The notes: generated by a model from the sequence alone, not told the origin. Numbered from the stretch's first letter, positions 1-8,536 are shown. The stretch: DNA of 64,000 nucleotides from an uncultured Maribacter sp. (GCA_947498505.1 CANMKG010000011.1:1-64000), one strand, 5' to 3'. Numbers and translations are program-made.

Positions 1-89
1 GTTTGTTGTAATTCCATATCTTTTGATTTTCGTGAATCTTAAAGATACTCGACAGGCTGCTTTTTCATAGATGCTAAACGTTAGGCAAC
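1..89 (+). repeat. attC-like site, 3' part (cut by window start)
   Basis: This is the right end of an attC-like element whose left part lies outside the window. It shows an L'-like CATAGATG run (66-73), a short AAAC spacer and the R' box GTTAGGCAAC (80-89). That box is the exact reverse complement of the R'' box GTTGCCTAAC at 2258-2267, which closes the same cassette. The call rests on comparison with the other elements in this window. Confidence 0.55.
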
Positions 90-361
90 AGGTGAAACAC
101 AATTTTGAGTAAAAAATTAAACCCCTTCACATTGACAATATTCGAAAAATCAATTTTAAAGTATTTAAAAATTAATCATTTGGAGTTAAAATTAATACCA
201 TATAACAAAATACATATTATTATATTATTAAACTACGTTCTATTGTATAAATGAAATAAAGGTTTTAATTGCGTTTTCATCTAAAATTGCACTCAATTAT
301 AAGAAAAAAATAGAATGTAAAATAGAAATTACTTTTAAGATTTAAAGAAATACTAATCAAT
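90..361. other. AT-rich leader of first cassette, no gene
   Basis: No convincing ORF was seen in these 270 bases. They are very AT-rich and lie between the cassette start at 80 and the lipoprotein gene at 362. They probably hold the promoter and 5' UTR of that gene, but I could not point to a clear TAnnTTTG box. An unusually long leader suggests that this cassette gene has its own promoter. Confidence 0.4.
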
Positions 362-2002
362 ATGCTAAACCATTCAATACGACCACTTATTACCCTACTT
401 GCTTTTCTGATTATCGCCTGTGATCCGGATGAAAATAGTAATGAATTCAATGGAGAAAATGCTAATGCACCAAAAATAACCGTACAAGGTTTAATGCCAG
501 AAATTGAAGTTTTCACCCAAATAGCGGTCGAAATTACTGATGATTCAAATGTCGTAACTAACACACTTATCATTAATGGTAAGGAAATTGCAACAAACAC
601 AGATAAGAATTTCAAGTTTGATATCAACCCTTTCGATTATCCCGTAGGGGAAAATACCTTTATTTTCTCTTCTGTAGATGAAGATGGCAATGAAACCAAA
701 ATAGAAAATACCTTGGTGATCAAAAAATTATTGGCAAGTATTGCCTCGCCAAGCTTGATAGTTAATGGCAGAATATTTATTTCCGCGAATAAAATGACTG
801 GTGAACTACTAACGAATGTAGAAGTTTTTAAAGATTTTGAAAACGTAAAGCTATATGCCGATGACGATTTTACTAAACAACCCATTATAATAAGTTCTTA
901 TGTAATGCTCGGGGCAGATAACTTAGTTTTCTCTGAGATAAAATCAATTGCCAATATTGAACCTGGTACCGACTTGATTACCTTTCAAGAAAATGCAAGA
1001 GCGTTTACAGAAAATACCTATAACTCAAATTCGGTCTATCAGTTTTTCTATTTTAAAGTTCAAGAGATTGAATCTGAAAGAATCGCTCGTTCGCTTTATG
1101 GAAGAAATAGTAAAGGTTTGGGTGCTTCTATAAATGTTTCCGCAACAAATATCGTGGACGAACCAAATGGATTTACTAGTGATTTACGAGGCAGTGTTTC
1201 CAGTGCCCATAACCTAGATAATTTGTTTCTTCATACTACAAATTCAAGACTAGATTCTAGTTTTGAAAGAATCAAAATGGAGGATTATAAATATTTGTTC
1301 GTAAACAACCCTGGCAACCAATCAATTTCATATGCCCAATTTCTTTCCCCAGATAAAGTAGGAAACATTTATCTGCCTAGTAATGTAGAAAGATATTTTA
1401 TATCTGTAAGAGGATATAAAGATGAAACAGCATATAATAACCAAAACTCTTCGTCTATGTATTATTATGCATCACCAGACAATAATGCGAATGGCATCGT
1501 TGAAATTCCCGTAATAAATGATTTTAATCTAATAATAAGCGATATACGGTTATCCATCAATGGCTTCAATAGTGTGATTGCTTCCGTCGTTGGCGAAAAA
1601 AGTATAGAAATTCCGCATTGGAGTGCGGAAAGAAATCAAGAAACAATTTTTTTAAATGGGGATTTCGATTTATTCAAACTATTTACCTCAAAAACAATAC
1701 CTGGTGGAGATAGAACAGTTAGGTGGAATTACTTTCATAAAAAACAAAATGAAGTTAACCTCCTTATCGATTCTTTTGAATTTCCTGAAGTAATCAAATC
1801 ACTTGCTGAGACAAATCAGTTTGACTTAGAAATTATAAAAAAACCAGACATAGAAAATATCACTCTAATAGGTTCCTCTGGAAATTTAAAATATGAGGAG
1901 TTATTATTTGATAGTCAGAATGGAATACCTCGGCCTTATAATACCGATCCAGTAGATATATACACACTTAGTAAGGTATTGTTGTCGGCTCAAGGTGATT
2001 AA
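362..2002 (+). CDS. large putative surface lipoprotein, unknown function
   Basis: The 546-residue product starts with a lipoprotein signal peptide whose lipobox ends LIIAC, making Cys20 the likely lipidated residue. It is followed by an acidic linker (DPDENSNE). Residues about 35-125 resemble an Ig-like beta-sandwich (NTLIINGKEIATNTDKNF and following), a common surface fold in Bacteroidota, but I do not recognise a family for the rest. The gene fills one 2.2-kb cassette whose ends are exact complements (80-89 and 2258-2267). It is the largest single gene among the clearly bounded cassettes. It is probably exported and anchored in the outer membrane; function unknown. Confidence 0.75.
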   Translation: MLNHSIRPLITLLAFLIIACDPDENSNEFNGENANAPKITVQGLMPEIEVFTQIAVEITDDSNVVTNTLIINGKEIATNTDKNFKFDINPFDYPVGENTFIFSSVDEDGNETKIENTLVIKKLLASIASPSLIVNGRIFISANKMTGELLTNVEVFKDFENVKLYADDDFTKQPIIISSYVMLGADNLVFSEIKSIANIEPGTDLITFQENARAFTENTYNSNSVYQFFYFKVQEIESERIARSLYGRNSKGLGASINVSATNIVDEPNGFTSDLRGSVSSAHNLDNLFLHTTNSRLDSSFERIKMEDYKYLFVNNPGNQSISYAQFLSPDKVGNIYLPSNVERYFISVRGYKDETAYNNQNSSSMYYYASPDNNANGIVEIPVINDFNLIISDIRLSINGFNSVIASVVGEKSIEIPHWSAERNQETIFLNGDFDLFKLFTSKTIPGGDRTVRWNYFHKKQNEVNLLIDSFEFPEVIKSLAETNQFDLEIIKKPDIENITLIGSSGNLKYEELLFDSQNGIPRPYNTDPVDIYTLSKVLLSAQGD

Positions 2003-2257
2003 TATTATAGTTAATAATTTATCATTACGAATTTAATTGAGAATTAAAATATGAAATACAGAACTTAAAAAGGTTAATAAATGATGCCGACAAAGGTTCC
2101 TGTAATTGTAAGTAATCTCAGAATAATTGACAAAGTTTTGCGATTGAATAAAATTTTTGGGAGTTCCGCCAAGTTCTGGGTTGGACTTTTAGATATAGAA
2201 AAAGGGAAGGAAATAAAAGAGTCGGACTGAATATAATCAAAATTTTTGATTAAAAAC
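2003..2257. other. intergenic tail of first cassette, no gene seen
   Basis: No supported gene lies between the lipoprotein stop and the attC-like site at 2258. Short open stretches in it (for example one ending in codons for EIKESD before TGA at about 2229) look like decayed coding DNA but cannot be assigned to a family. Confidence 0.35.
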
Positions 2258-2469
2258 GTTGCCTAACACAACCCATAAACAATACGGGCTTAGGTTTTAA
2301 TCGCTAAGTTCTATGTATATTTATAATGTCGCTAAATCTTATGCCCTGAAGCGTCGGAGTAGCTTTGGACAAGAAAAAATAAAACTAGACAATAAGCTTT
2401 AGCTGCGACGGCAAACGGAAACGAAAAGTTTCCTTAATACCGCACTACGCTTAGTCGAGACCATTGTAC
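2258..2469 (+). repeat. attC-like site 1
   Basis: The R'' box GTTGCCTAAC (2258-2267) is complementary to the cassette start at 80-89 (10 of 10). A long centre with internal hairpins follows, including GGAAACGAAAAGTTTCC near 2417. The right end reads GAGACC then ATTGTAC (2463-2469), where other sites have GTT. The divergent right end may be a worn copy. Confidence 0.6.
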
Positions 2470-2475
2470 AACATT

Positions 2476-2553
2476 TTGAGAAAAACATTTTACATACCGA
2501 CAATTATTAGTTTGATTCTAATTTCTTGTGCTACGAATAAAGAAATATTCTAA
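2476..2553 (+). CDS. TTG-start mini-ORF with lipoprotein-like leader
   Basis: A 25-codon frame beginning with TTG reads as a short basic and hydrophobic leader ending LILISC and then ATNKEIF before TAA. It resembles the first 25 residues of a lipoprotein. It lies just inside the cassette start and 18 bases before the ATG of the TPM-domain lipoprotein. It may be the remnant of another lipoprotein gene or a tiny leader peptide. Expression is uncertain; the start codon is TTG and no clear ribosome site was seen. Confidence 0.3.
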   Translation: MRKTFYIPTIISLILISCATNKEIF

Positions 2554-2571
2554 GTGGAAAGAAGTGATAAA

Positions 2572-3114
2572 ATGAAAATCGGTACCAAAATATTAATCCT
2601 ATTTCTGACTTTGAATTTTCTTTCTTGCAAAGGAACTGCTCAAGAAAAGGACACGATAAAACCGACTATTGAATTTGATTTCTCAAAAGTTGAAAAATTT
2701 CGAGAAACAAAACTTAAAGGTCAGATAATAAACGATTATGACAGTATTTTTAGTCTCTCTCAAAGAAAAGAGCTATCGGACATAATTTATGACTATAATA
2801 TCAAAACAACCAGACAAATAGTTGTTGTAACAATTGATAGCATCAACCCATATTTTGACATACAAAAAATGGCAACGGATTTGGGGAAATATTGGGGAGT
2901 TGGAACAGTGGAAAAAGACAATGGACTGATAATTCTTCTCTGTAAACCTTGTCAAGAAATTGGAATTGCAACTGGATTTGGAACTGAACTTGTTTTGACT
3001 GACGAAATTTGTAAAGAAGTAATTGACAAAACAATTATACCTGAATTTAAAAATGGAGAATTTTATGGCGGAATTAAAAAAGGAGTGACTGAATTAATTA
3101 CAAAATGGAAATGA
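2572..3114 (+). CDS. TPM-domain lipoprotein (YgcG family)
   Basis: The protein of about 180 residues has a lipobox ending NFLSC (Cys19). Residues about 50-178 match the TPM_phosphatase/YgcG fold: a first segment with LSQRKELSDIIYDYN, then TTRQIVVVTIDS, KMATDLGKYWGVG, DNGLIILLCK and a final region with IIPEFKNGEFYGGI. TPM proteins are envelope proteins of poorly known biochemical role; some have acid-phosphatase activity. The frame stays open to a GTG at 2554, but the ATG at 2572 places the signal peptide correctly and is preferred. It is the only full gene of its cassette; the R'' box of that cassette (3123-3130) begins eight bases after the stop. Confidence 0.85.
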   Translation: MKIGTKILILFLTLNFLSCKGTAQEKDTIKPTIEFDFSKVEKFRETKLKGQIINDYDSIFSLSQRKELSDIIYDYNIKTTRQIVVVTIDSINPYFDIQKMATDLGKYWGVGTVEKDNGLIILLCKPCQEIGIATGFGTELVLTDEICKEVIDKTIIPEFKNGEFYGGIKKGVTELITKWK

Positions 3115-3122
3115 AAGTACTG

Positions 3123-3256
3123 TGTACAACATTGTGTAACCGCAATTACGGCGACAGTTGGTTAAGTGGAAGATTTTTTCTTACCCCCCCCTTTTACAAA
3201 CCGAAAAATAGTAACCGAAAACCCGTAACTGGCGGTTATACGTAACCGTTAGTAGC
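3123..3256 (+). repeat. attC-like site 2
   Basis: R'' TGTACAAC (3123-3130) matches the complement of the cassette start at 2463 (7 of 8 bases). L'' is GTGTAACCGC and L' is GCGGTTATAC (about 3232-3241), an almost complete inverted pair separated by a loop region. The spacer GTAACC and R' GTTAGTAGC (3248-3256) follow. Confidence 0.75.
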
Positions 3257-3270
3257 AAGCAAACTGAACA

Positions 3271-3735
3271 ATGAAAATATCAATAGCTGAAAAGAAAGAC
3301 CTTAAAGAAATATTAGAATTGCAAAAGTCTTGTTATATGGAGGAGGCGGAATTATATGATGATTTTTCAATTCCTCCACTAACTCAAACTTTGGAATCGA
3401 TTGAACTTGATTATAAAAAAGAAAAAATCTTAAAAGTTGAATCTGATGGAAAAATAGTAGGTTCGGTTAGAGGTTTTTTGGAATCTAACACTTGTAAAAT
3501 TGGGAGACTGATTGTAGACAAGGCTTTTCGAAATAAAGGGTTAGGCAAACAATTGATGAATCAGATTGAAAATGAGTTTGACAATGCAAATCGCTTCGAA
3601 TTATTCACCGGACACAAGAGTGTTAGAAACTTATCTTTGTATAATAAACTTAGATATTCTGAATTTCGTAAACAATGGATAAATGAAAAATTGGAGTTGA
3701 TATACCTTGAAAAATCTAATAACTTGGACAAATGA
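3271..3735 (+). CDS. GNAT family N-acetyltransferase
   Basis: The 154-residue protein is a single GNAT domain. The acetyl-CoA binding motif A is visible as LIVDKAFRNKGLGKQLMNQI at about residues 82-101, with the R-x-x-G-x-G core, preceded by the strand KIVGSVRGFLES. It likely transfers an acetyl group from acetyl-CoA to an amine substrate that cannot be predicted. It is the only gene of its cassette, whose two ends are exact complements (3248-3256 with 3746-3754). GNATs are among the commonest cargo of Vibrio integron cassettes, so the context fits. Confidence 0.9.
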   Translation: MKISIAEKKDLKEILELQKSCYMEEAELYDDFSIPPLTQTLESIELDYKKEKILKVESDGKIVGSVRGFLESNTCKIGRLIVDKAFRNKGLGKQLMNQIENEFDNANRFELFTGHKSVRNLSLYNKLRYSEFRKQWINEKLELIYLEKSNNLDK

Positions 3736-3745
3736 AAGTAAGCCA

Positions 3746-3838
3746 GCTACTAACACGGTGTATAAAACATAGCTAATAAGTGTTTAGCCGAAAGGTTTGT
3801 GTATATTTAGGAAGTCCGCCATCCCGAATAGTTGGGAT
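3746..3838 (+). repeat. attC-like site 3, right half replaced
   Basis: R'' GCTACTAAC (3746-3754) and L'' GGTGTATAAAACATAGC are intact. The right side lacks a clear L'/GTT end and instead finishes with the imperfect palindrome ATCCCGAATAGTTGGGAT (3821-3838). The site was probably damaged by deletion or insertion. Confidence 0.55.
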
Positions 3839-3867
3839 TAATTTGGCTTTTAAAAAGAGAAAAATTA

Positions 3868-4356
3868 ATGAATCTAATACATGAAACCTCAAATTTTATT
3901 GTAGAAGCTGTGCAACTTCCATTAGTGACTAGACTAGATGGTGGTCATATTTCCATATCTCCAAAAAACAGATTGGATAATCGAACTTTACTAACGCCAA
4001 AACTGGCTATTGAACAAATGTATCTAACTATGCTAATTGGAGAAGCAATGACAATTGGTCTTAACAATAGAGGAATTGATGTTGGAAGAATTAACTATCA
4101 AGATAATGGAAATTGGGGAGTTTTTAAACCTGAAGGCCCATTTCTTCACGTTCATCTTTATGGAAGAGCAAAAAGTGCCAAAACCCATAAATACGGAGAA
4201 GCCTGTAATTTCCCTTTCCGTGAAACAGGATTTTATAATGATTCTGAACCAATAAATGAAGGAGACGTTGCAGAGATAAAAAAAGAAATAAACATACTAT
4301 TAGAAACTGAAAAGTATTCATTTCCAAATTGGATTAGCGAATCAAAGACTATATGA
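3868..4356 (+). CDS. HIT-like protein
   Basis: The protein of about 162 residues resembles the HIT superfamily of nucleotide hydrolases and transferases. It has GGHISISPKNRLDNRTLLTP at residues about 27-46 and a histidine motif HVHLYGR at about 92-98, which resembles H-phi-H-phi-H but lacks the third histidine of the catalytic triad. A nucleotide phosphohydrolase role is therefore uncertain. The frame is open from TTG at 3832 but the ATG at 3868 is the likely start. Its stop overlaps the start of the next gene by ATGA, implying translational coupling. Confidence 0.65.
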   Translation: MNLIHETSNFIVEAVQLPLVTRLDGGHISISPKNRLDNRTLLTPKLAIEQMYLTMLIGEAMTIGLNNRGIDVGRINYQDNGNWGVFKPEGPFLHVHLYGRAKSAKTHKYGEACNFPFRETGFYNDSEPINEGDVAEIKKEINILLETEKYSFPNWISESKTI

Positions 4357-5225
4357 GCGGATTACCTTTCACCTTGGTATTAGTGTCTGTTTTTACACAC
4401 GCATACTGGAATTATCTAATAAAACGCTCAGAGAACAAACACATATTCACAGCTCTTAGCAAAATAGCAGAAATTACAATTTTCGCAATACCCGCAGTTT
4501 ATTTTCTTACCTACACCGATTTTAAGATATCATTTTTGGTACTAGTTGTAGTTGCTTCAATAATAACTTTTTTAAATTATTTTTTCTTGGCTAGTGCATA
4601 TAAATATGGAGACCTTTCATTAGTCTACCCTGTCTCTAGGTCAAGTATTATTTTCCTTCCAATATTTGCATATTTCTTTATTGGAGAGACAATAGATTTC
4701 ATTGGAATAATCGCCATTATACTTATCCTTTTGGGAACATTTGTTATGCATTTAGATTCCTTTGATAAGAAGGGTGTACGGAGTATTGTAACCAACATAA
4801 GTAATAAAGGTAGCATCTATGCTTTGCTAGCTGCATTAGCAGTCGCAGGGTATACTTTATGGGATAAAATATCCATTTCAAAAATGGAACCCTTCCTTTA
4901 CTTCTATTTATACACTTTTATAATTGCTTGCTTTTATAATACTTTTACTTTCTCAAAGTTTTCGAAAAAGGAAATAAAAAATGAGTGGAGCAAAAATAAA
5001 TCTGAAATTATACAAGTTGGGTTCTTTAATAGTTTCACCTACATATTAATACTTACGGCACTTACTATGAGTAAAGCAACTTATGTTGGCGGATTAAGAC
5101 AATTAAGTATTGTTATTGGGGCATTTCTTGGATATAAACTTCTTGGGGAGAACCTAAATAAACCTAAAATAGTTGGAATATTAATATCAGTAATCGGAGG
5201 ATGTTTAATTTATATGGCAAAATAA
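4353..5225 (+). CDS. EamA/DMT family transporter
   Basis: The 290-residue product has about ten hydrophobic helices in two repeats, the pattern of the drug/metabolite transporter superfamily. Typical EamA features are the first-repeat segment ALVYPVSRSS-like (SLVYPVSRSSIIFLPIF, near residue 90) and the second-repeat LRQLSIVIGAFLGYKLLGE near 250. It is an inner-membrane exporter or importer of an unknown small metabolite. It overlaps the upstream HIT-like gene by four bases, so both form one two-gene cassette operon. Confidence 0.88.
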   Translation: MSGLPFTLVLVSVFTHAYWNYLIKRSENKHIFTALSKIAEITIFAIPAVYFLTYTDFKISFLVLVVVASIITFLNYFFLASAYKYGDLSLVYPVSRSSIIFLPIFAYFFIGETIDFIGIIAIILILLGTFVMHLDSFDKKGVRSIVTNISNKGSIYALLAALAVAGYTLWDKISISKMEPFLYFYLYTFIIACFYNTFTFSKFSKKEIKNEWSKNKSEIIQVGFFNSFTYILILTALTMSKATYVGGLRQLSIVIGAFLGYKLLGENLNKPKIVGILISVIGGCLIYMAK

Positions 5226-5226
5226 C

Positions 5227-5377
5227 GTACTACAACAAAGTATATAATTTATTGCTAATTTTAGCTTACTTATGAATCCCGATAGCTATCGGGACTCGCA
5301 GATTTTCTATTCGGTTTGTATTTGCTAAATTAGGTACTTAAACACGCCACTAATCATACACAAAACCGTTGTAGGTA
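5227..5377 (+). repeat. attC-like site 4
   Basis: R'' GTACTACAAC (5227-5236), L'' AGTATATAA, a central region with the perfect palindrome CCCGATAGCTATCGGG (5278-5293), L' TCATACAC (5354-5361), spacer AAAACC and R' GTTGTAGGTA (5368-5377). The element is nearly the same throughout as the one at 11286-11431, so these two are one sequence subfamily. Confidence 0.8.
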
Positions 5378-5387
5378 AGCTAAAAAA

Positions 5388-5837
5388 ATGAAATTCAATA
5401 GCAGAAAAGACATATTATTTAGTTTCATAATCCTCGGAATAAGTGTATTTCTGACAGGAATTATGATTTTAGATATCATTAACGGCAAAATGGAAAAAGA
5501 AGGGTATTGGCCTTTATTTCTAGTATTCGGTGTAGTCGGACTTTTACTCTGGCTGTTTTTCGGAACCAATTATGAATTATCAGAAAAAGACGGATTGATT
5601 TACAGAAGTGGACCTTTTAATGGAAAAATAAATACGGACAGAATAACTGAGATAATAAAAGGAGAAACTCTTTGGGTCGGATTTAGACCCGCAACCGCAA
5701 GAAAAGGGCTAATTATAAAATATGACAAATACAACGAACTGTACATAAGCCCAAAAACCAATGAAACGTTCATCAATAAAATATTAGAATTGAAGAACGG
5801 AATAAAAATATCGGACGGACAAGCGGAATTGAAATAA
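5388..5837 (+). CDS. two-TM protein with bacterial PH-like domain
   Basis: The 149-residue protein begins with a basic N-terminus, two transmembrane helices (about residues 10-30 and 41-60), and a soluble C-terminal part that resembles bacterial PH domains (YELSEKDGLIYRSGPF, then KINTDRITEI, then LYISPKTNETFINKI). Such proteins sit in the inner membrane; their role is generally unknown. It is the only gene of a cassette with complementary ends (5368-5377 with 5852-5861, 9 of 10). Confidence 0.65.
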   Translation: MKFNSRKDILFSFIILGISVFLTGIMILDIINGKMEKEGYWPLFLVFGVVGLLLWLFFGTNYELSEKDGLIYRSGPFNGKINTDRITEIIKGETLWVGFRPATARKGLIIKYDKYNELYISPKTNETFINKILELKNGIKISDGQAELK

Positions 5838-5851
5838 CGTGCGGAAAAACC

Positions 5852-5930
5852 TACCTATAACAATGCCTATAATTAATGCGGAACCTGGTTTTAAATCCTA
5901 AATTTTGTGTACATATTAAAAAAAGTCCGA
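5852..5930 (+). repeat. attC-like site 5, 5' half
   Basis: R'' TACCTATAAC (5852-5861) is followed by AATGCCTATAATTAATGCGG as L''. The right half ends after TTTTGTGTACATATTAAA without a GTT box. The same left half (ATGCCCATAAAAAATGCGG) occurs in site 15 at 18340. Confidence 0.5.
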
Positions 5931-5936
5931 TTGAAT

Positions 5937-6737
5937 ATGAATAAAAATTATAATTGGAACCCTGAGGAATATGAAACTAATTCTGTTAATCAAAAAAAAT
6001 GGGGAAAAGAAATAATATCATCGATAAACCTTAATGGAAATGAACGAGTGCTAGATATCGGATGCGGAGATGGTGCACTTACAAAAGAAATAGCTATAAG
6101 TGTAGAAAAAGGAGAGGTATTAGGAATAGATAGCTCCATAGACATGATAAAACTTGCTGAGAAAAAATATCCTAATTCGACAAATCATAATTTAGTTTTC
6201 AAATGCATCGATGCTCGATTTTTAAAATTAGAAGGAAAATTTGACTTGATATTTTCAAATGAAGCCCTTCATTGGATTAAAGACCACGATGCATTCCTAA
6301 AAAATATTACATCTTTTTTGACCGATAAGGGCAAGATTGTATTTAGAATGGGAGGTCAAGGTGCTGCAGAAGAATTAATAAATATACTTGACAAAGTTAA
6401 ATCAAGACCTCAATTCAGAAAATACTTTACTTCATTTGAATTTCCGTATGGATTTTATGGAGTAAGAGAATACGAACAAATATTACAATCAAATAATTTA
6501 AGCAAAACCAAGCTTTTAATACATTCCAAAATTATGTATCATAACGGAAGGAATGGATTAAAAAGCTGGATACGTACAACTTGGTTGCCTTACACCTCAT
6601 TAATTCCAAAAGAGGAAAGAGAAAGTTTTATAGAAATTGTAGCTGATGAATATTTGAATATAAAACCTTTAAATAATAATGGTTTTGCTGAAATTGAAAT
6701 GAAATTAATAGAGGTTAGAGCGATAAAAAAAGCGTAG
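5937..6737 (+). CDS. class I SAM-dependent methyltransferase
   Basis: The 266-residue protein has the Rossmann-fold glycine-rich motif I VLDIGCGDGALTKE at about residues 38-51, followed by GEVLGIDSSIDMIKLAEKKYP and FDLIFSNEALHWIKDH. The last motif and the overall shape resemble trans-aconitate 2-methyltransferase (Tam) relatives, but that substrate is not shown. ATG at 5937 is preferred over an upstream GTG at 5907, which lies inside the attC-like remnant. It is a single-gene cassette ending at R'' 6732-6740, which overlaps the stop codon. Confidence 0.85.
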   Translation: MNKNYNWNPEEYETNSVNQKKWGKEIISSINLNGNERVLDIGCGDGALTKEIAISVEKGEVLGIDSSIDMIKLAEKKYPNSTNHNLVFKCIDARFLKLEGKFDLIFSNEALHWIKDHDAFLKNITSFLTDKGKIVFRMGGQGAAEELINILDKVKSRPQFRKYFTSFEFPYGFYGVREYEQILQSNNLSKTKLLIHSKIMYHNGRNGLKSWIRTTWLPYTSLIPKEERESFIEIVADEYLNIKPLNNNGFAEIEMKLIEVRAIKKA

Positions 6738-6861
6738 AACAATGTGCATAAGTAATAGCGGTTAAAGTGATAGTATAAATATTGAGACTAAAGTCAGTGA
6801 TAAACTAAATAGTTTGCGAGTACAAATCCGCAATTACTCATAGACGAGACCGTTATGGTTA
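6732..6861 (+). repeat. attC-like site 6
   Basis: R'' GCGTAGAAC (6732-6740) overlaps the stop codon of the methyltransferase. L'' GTGCATAAGTAATAGCGG pairs with CCGCAATTACTCATAGAC on the right side. The spacer GAGACC and R' GTTATGGTTA (6852-6861) follow. Confidence 0.8.
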
Positions 6862-6908
6862 GTAAAAAAGTCAGACAATATAGCATTATAAAAAAGAATC
6901 AAATCAAA

Positions 6909-7427
6909 ATGAAAAAGGTAATGGTGATTGGATGTTCCGGAGCTGGAAAATCTACCTTTTCTAAAAGATTACATTCAAAGACAAAGATTGAATTAATACA
7001 TTTGGATAAGTATTTTTGGAAATCTAACTGGGAAGAACCCAATTCTGATGAATGGGAAAATATTGTAAAGAAGTTAAGTGCCAGAGATAACTGGATAATG
7101 GATGGAAATTATGGAAGAACAATGAATATTCGATTTGCTGAAGCTGATACAATTATATTCTTAGATTATTCTACATTGAAGTGTTTGTGGCGAATAACAA
7201 AGCGAACAATTCAATATCGAAATAAAGTACGACCAGATATGTCTAAAGGATGCAAAGAACGATTTGATTTTAATTTTTACCACTATGTTGCAACATTCAA
7301 TCTACTAAGAAGAAAAAGTCTAATAAGTAAGCTGAATTATCTTTCTAAAAATAAAAAAATCGTTATCTTAAAAAATGATAATCAAGTAAGTCAGTTTTTA
7401 GAGAAATTTAATAAAAGTGAAAAATAA
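6909..7427 (+). CDS. P-loop kinase, adenylate kinase/FlaR-like
   Basis: The 172-residue protein begins with a Walker A loop GCSGAGKSTFSKRL at residues about 8-21, then LIHLDKYFWKSNWEEP and WIMDGNYGRTMNIR. This pattern fits the small AAA/P-loop family annotated as adenylate kinase-like or DNA topology modulation (FlaR) proteins. These proteins bind ATP; their substrate is generally unknown. The ATG at 6909 puts the P-loop close to the N-terminus; an in-frame ATG at 6855 lies inside attC-like site 6. The stop codon is part of the R'' box of the next element. Confidence 0.82.
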   Translation: MKKVMVIGCSGAGKSTFSKRLHSKTKIELIHLDKYFWKSNWEEPNSDEWENIVKKLSARDNWIMDGNYGRTMNIRFAEADTIIFLDYSTLKCLWRITKRTIQYRNKVRPDMSKGCKERFDFNFYHYVATFNLLRRKSLISKLNYLSKNKKIVILKNDNQVSQFLEKFNKSEK

Positions 7428-7496
7428 CCATTACAATGTATAAGCGCCAATGCTACCATACGGTAGCACAGCACATATATTAACCGGTACCCATAA
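7425..7496 (+). repeat. attC-like site 7 (compact)
   Basis: R'' TAACCATTAC (7425-7434) includes the stop codon of the kinase gene and complements the cassette start GTTATGGTTA (9 of 10). L'' is ATGTATAAG, the loop hairpin is TGCTACC/GGTAGCA (7451-7468), L' is CACATATATTAA and the right box is ACCGGTACCCA, with GGT in place of GTT. Confidence 0.65.
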
Positions 7497-7519
7497 TAAA
7501 AACCAATATTTCGGAATAA

Positions 7520-8530
7520 ATGGAATTTAAAAAGTTTAACTCAATAGAAAATTCATATCAAAAAGAGTTTGTTCAATCAATATTTGACAGAGGATTTGCT
7601 GAGATAGATTACGTTGTGCAGGAAAAAGCACATGGTGCTAATTTTAGCTTTATCACAAATGGAAAAGATTTGAAATCAGCCAAAAGAACCGAATTGATAG
7701 CGGATGATGAAAACTTTTATAATTCAAAAATAGTTCTTGAAAAATATAAAAACAATGTATTTGAGCTTTTTAAATACCTAAAAAAAGATTTTGACTTAAA
7801 TACTTTGACAGTTTTTGGTGAATTAATTGGTGGTGGTTATCCGCACAAGGATGTACCTATAAAAAAAGATTCAAAATTGGTACAAAGAGGAATTTATTAC
7901 AGCCCAGAGAATGATTTTTTTGCATTTGATATAATGCTTAATGGTGAACAGTATCTTGATATAGAATTAGCGAATAGTCTTTTTGAAAAATTTGGTTTTA
8001 TCTATGCAGATACTCTTTTCAAAGGCAGCCTAGGAGAGTGTTTAGAATACCCAAATAATTTTAAAAGTACTTTACCTGTAAAATATGGATTGCCAGAGCT
8101 TGACGGCAACCTTTGTGAGGGTGTGGTTATTCGTCCAATCGAACCATTGTTTTTCAACAGCGGTTCAAGAATATTAATCAAGAACAAAAACGAGGATTGG
8201 TCTGAAAATAACAATTATATTGATAAGCAAATATTGAGGCAACTTCTACACGATGATGAAGAATTAAGTAAGGAGGCAGAAAATTTATGTCAAGAAGCTT
8301 ATAAATACATTTCTTCAAACCGATTAAACAATGTAATTAGCAAGATAGGTGAAGTGAACCCAAAAAGAGATTACGGAAAAGTCCTGGGAATGTTCAATAA
8401 AGATATTCTGACTGATTTTATCAAAGATAATAGAGCTGAATATGATGCTTTAGAAAAACACGAAAGTAAAGCTGTCAATAAATTTGTGAATAAACATGCC
8501 CGTCATTTGGTAACTGAATTCTTTGCATAA
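7520..8530 (+). CDS. ATP-dependent RNA ligase, Rnl2 family
   Basis: The 336-residue protein shows the nucleotidyltransferase motifs of Rnl2-type RNA ligases in order: motif I EKAHGANF (about residues 35-42, Lys36 the adenylated lysine), motif III TVFGELIGGGYP (about 95-106), IIIa NDFFAFDI, motif IV LCEGVVIRP (about 197-205) and motif V ILIKNKNEDW. The C-terminal 100 residues resemble the helical domain of T4 Rnl2. It is expected to seal nicks in duplex RNA, as in RNA repair. It is the sole gene of a cassette with weakly matching ends (7 of 10). No partner kinase/phosphatase is adjacent, although the previous cassette encodes a P-loop kinase-like protein. Confidence 0.9.
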   Translation: MEFKKFNSIENSYQKEFVQSIFDRGFAEIDYVVQEKAHGANFSFITNGKDLKSAKRTELIADDENFYNSKIVLEKYKNNVFELFKYLKKDFDLNTLTVFGELIGGGYPHKDVPIKKDSKLVQRGIYYSPENDFFAFDIMLNGEQYLDIELANSLFEKFGFIYADTLFKGSLGECLEYPNNFKSTLPVKYGLPELDGNLCEGVVIRPIEPLFFNSGSRILIKNKNEDWSENNNYIDKQILRQLLHDDEELSKEAENLCQEAYKYISSNRLNNVISKIGEVNPKRDYGKVLGMFNKDILTDFIKDNRAEYDALEKHESKAVNKFVNKHARHLVTEFFA

Positions 8531-8536
8531 AAGTAC

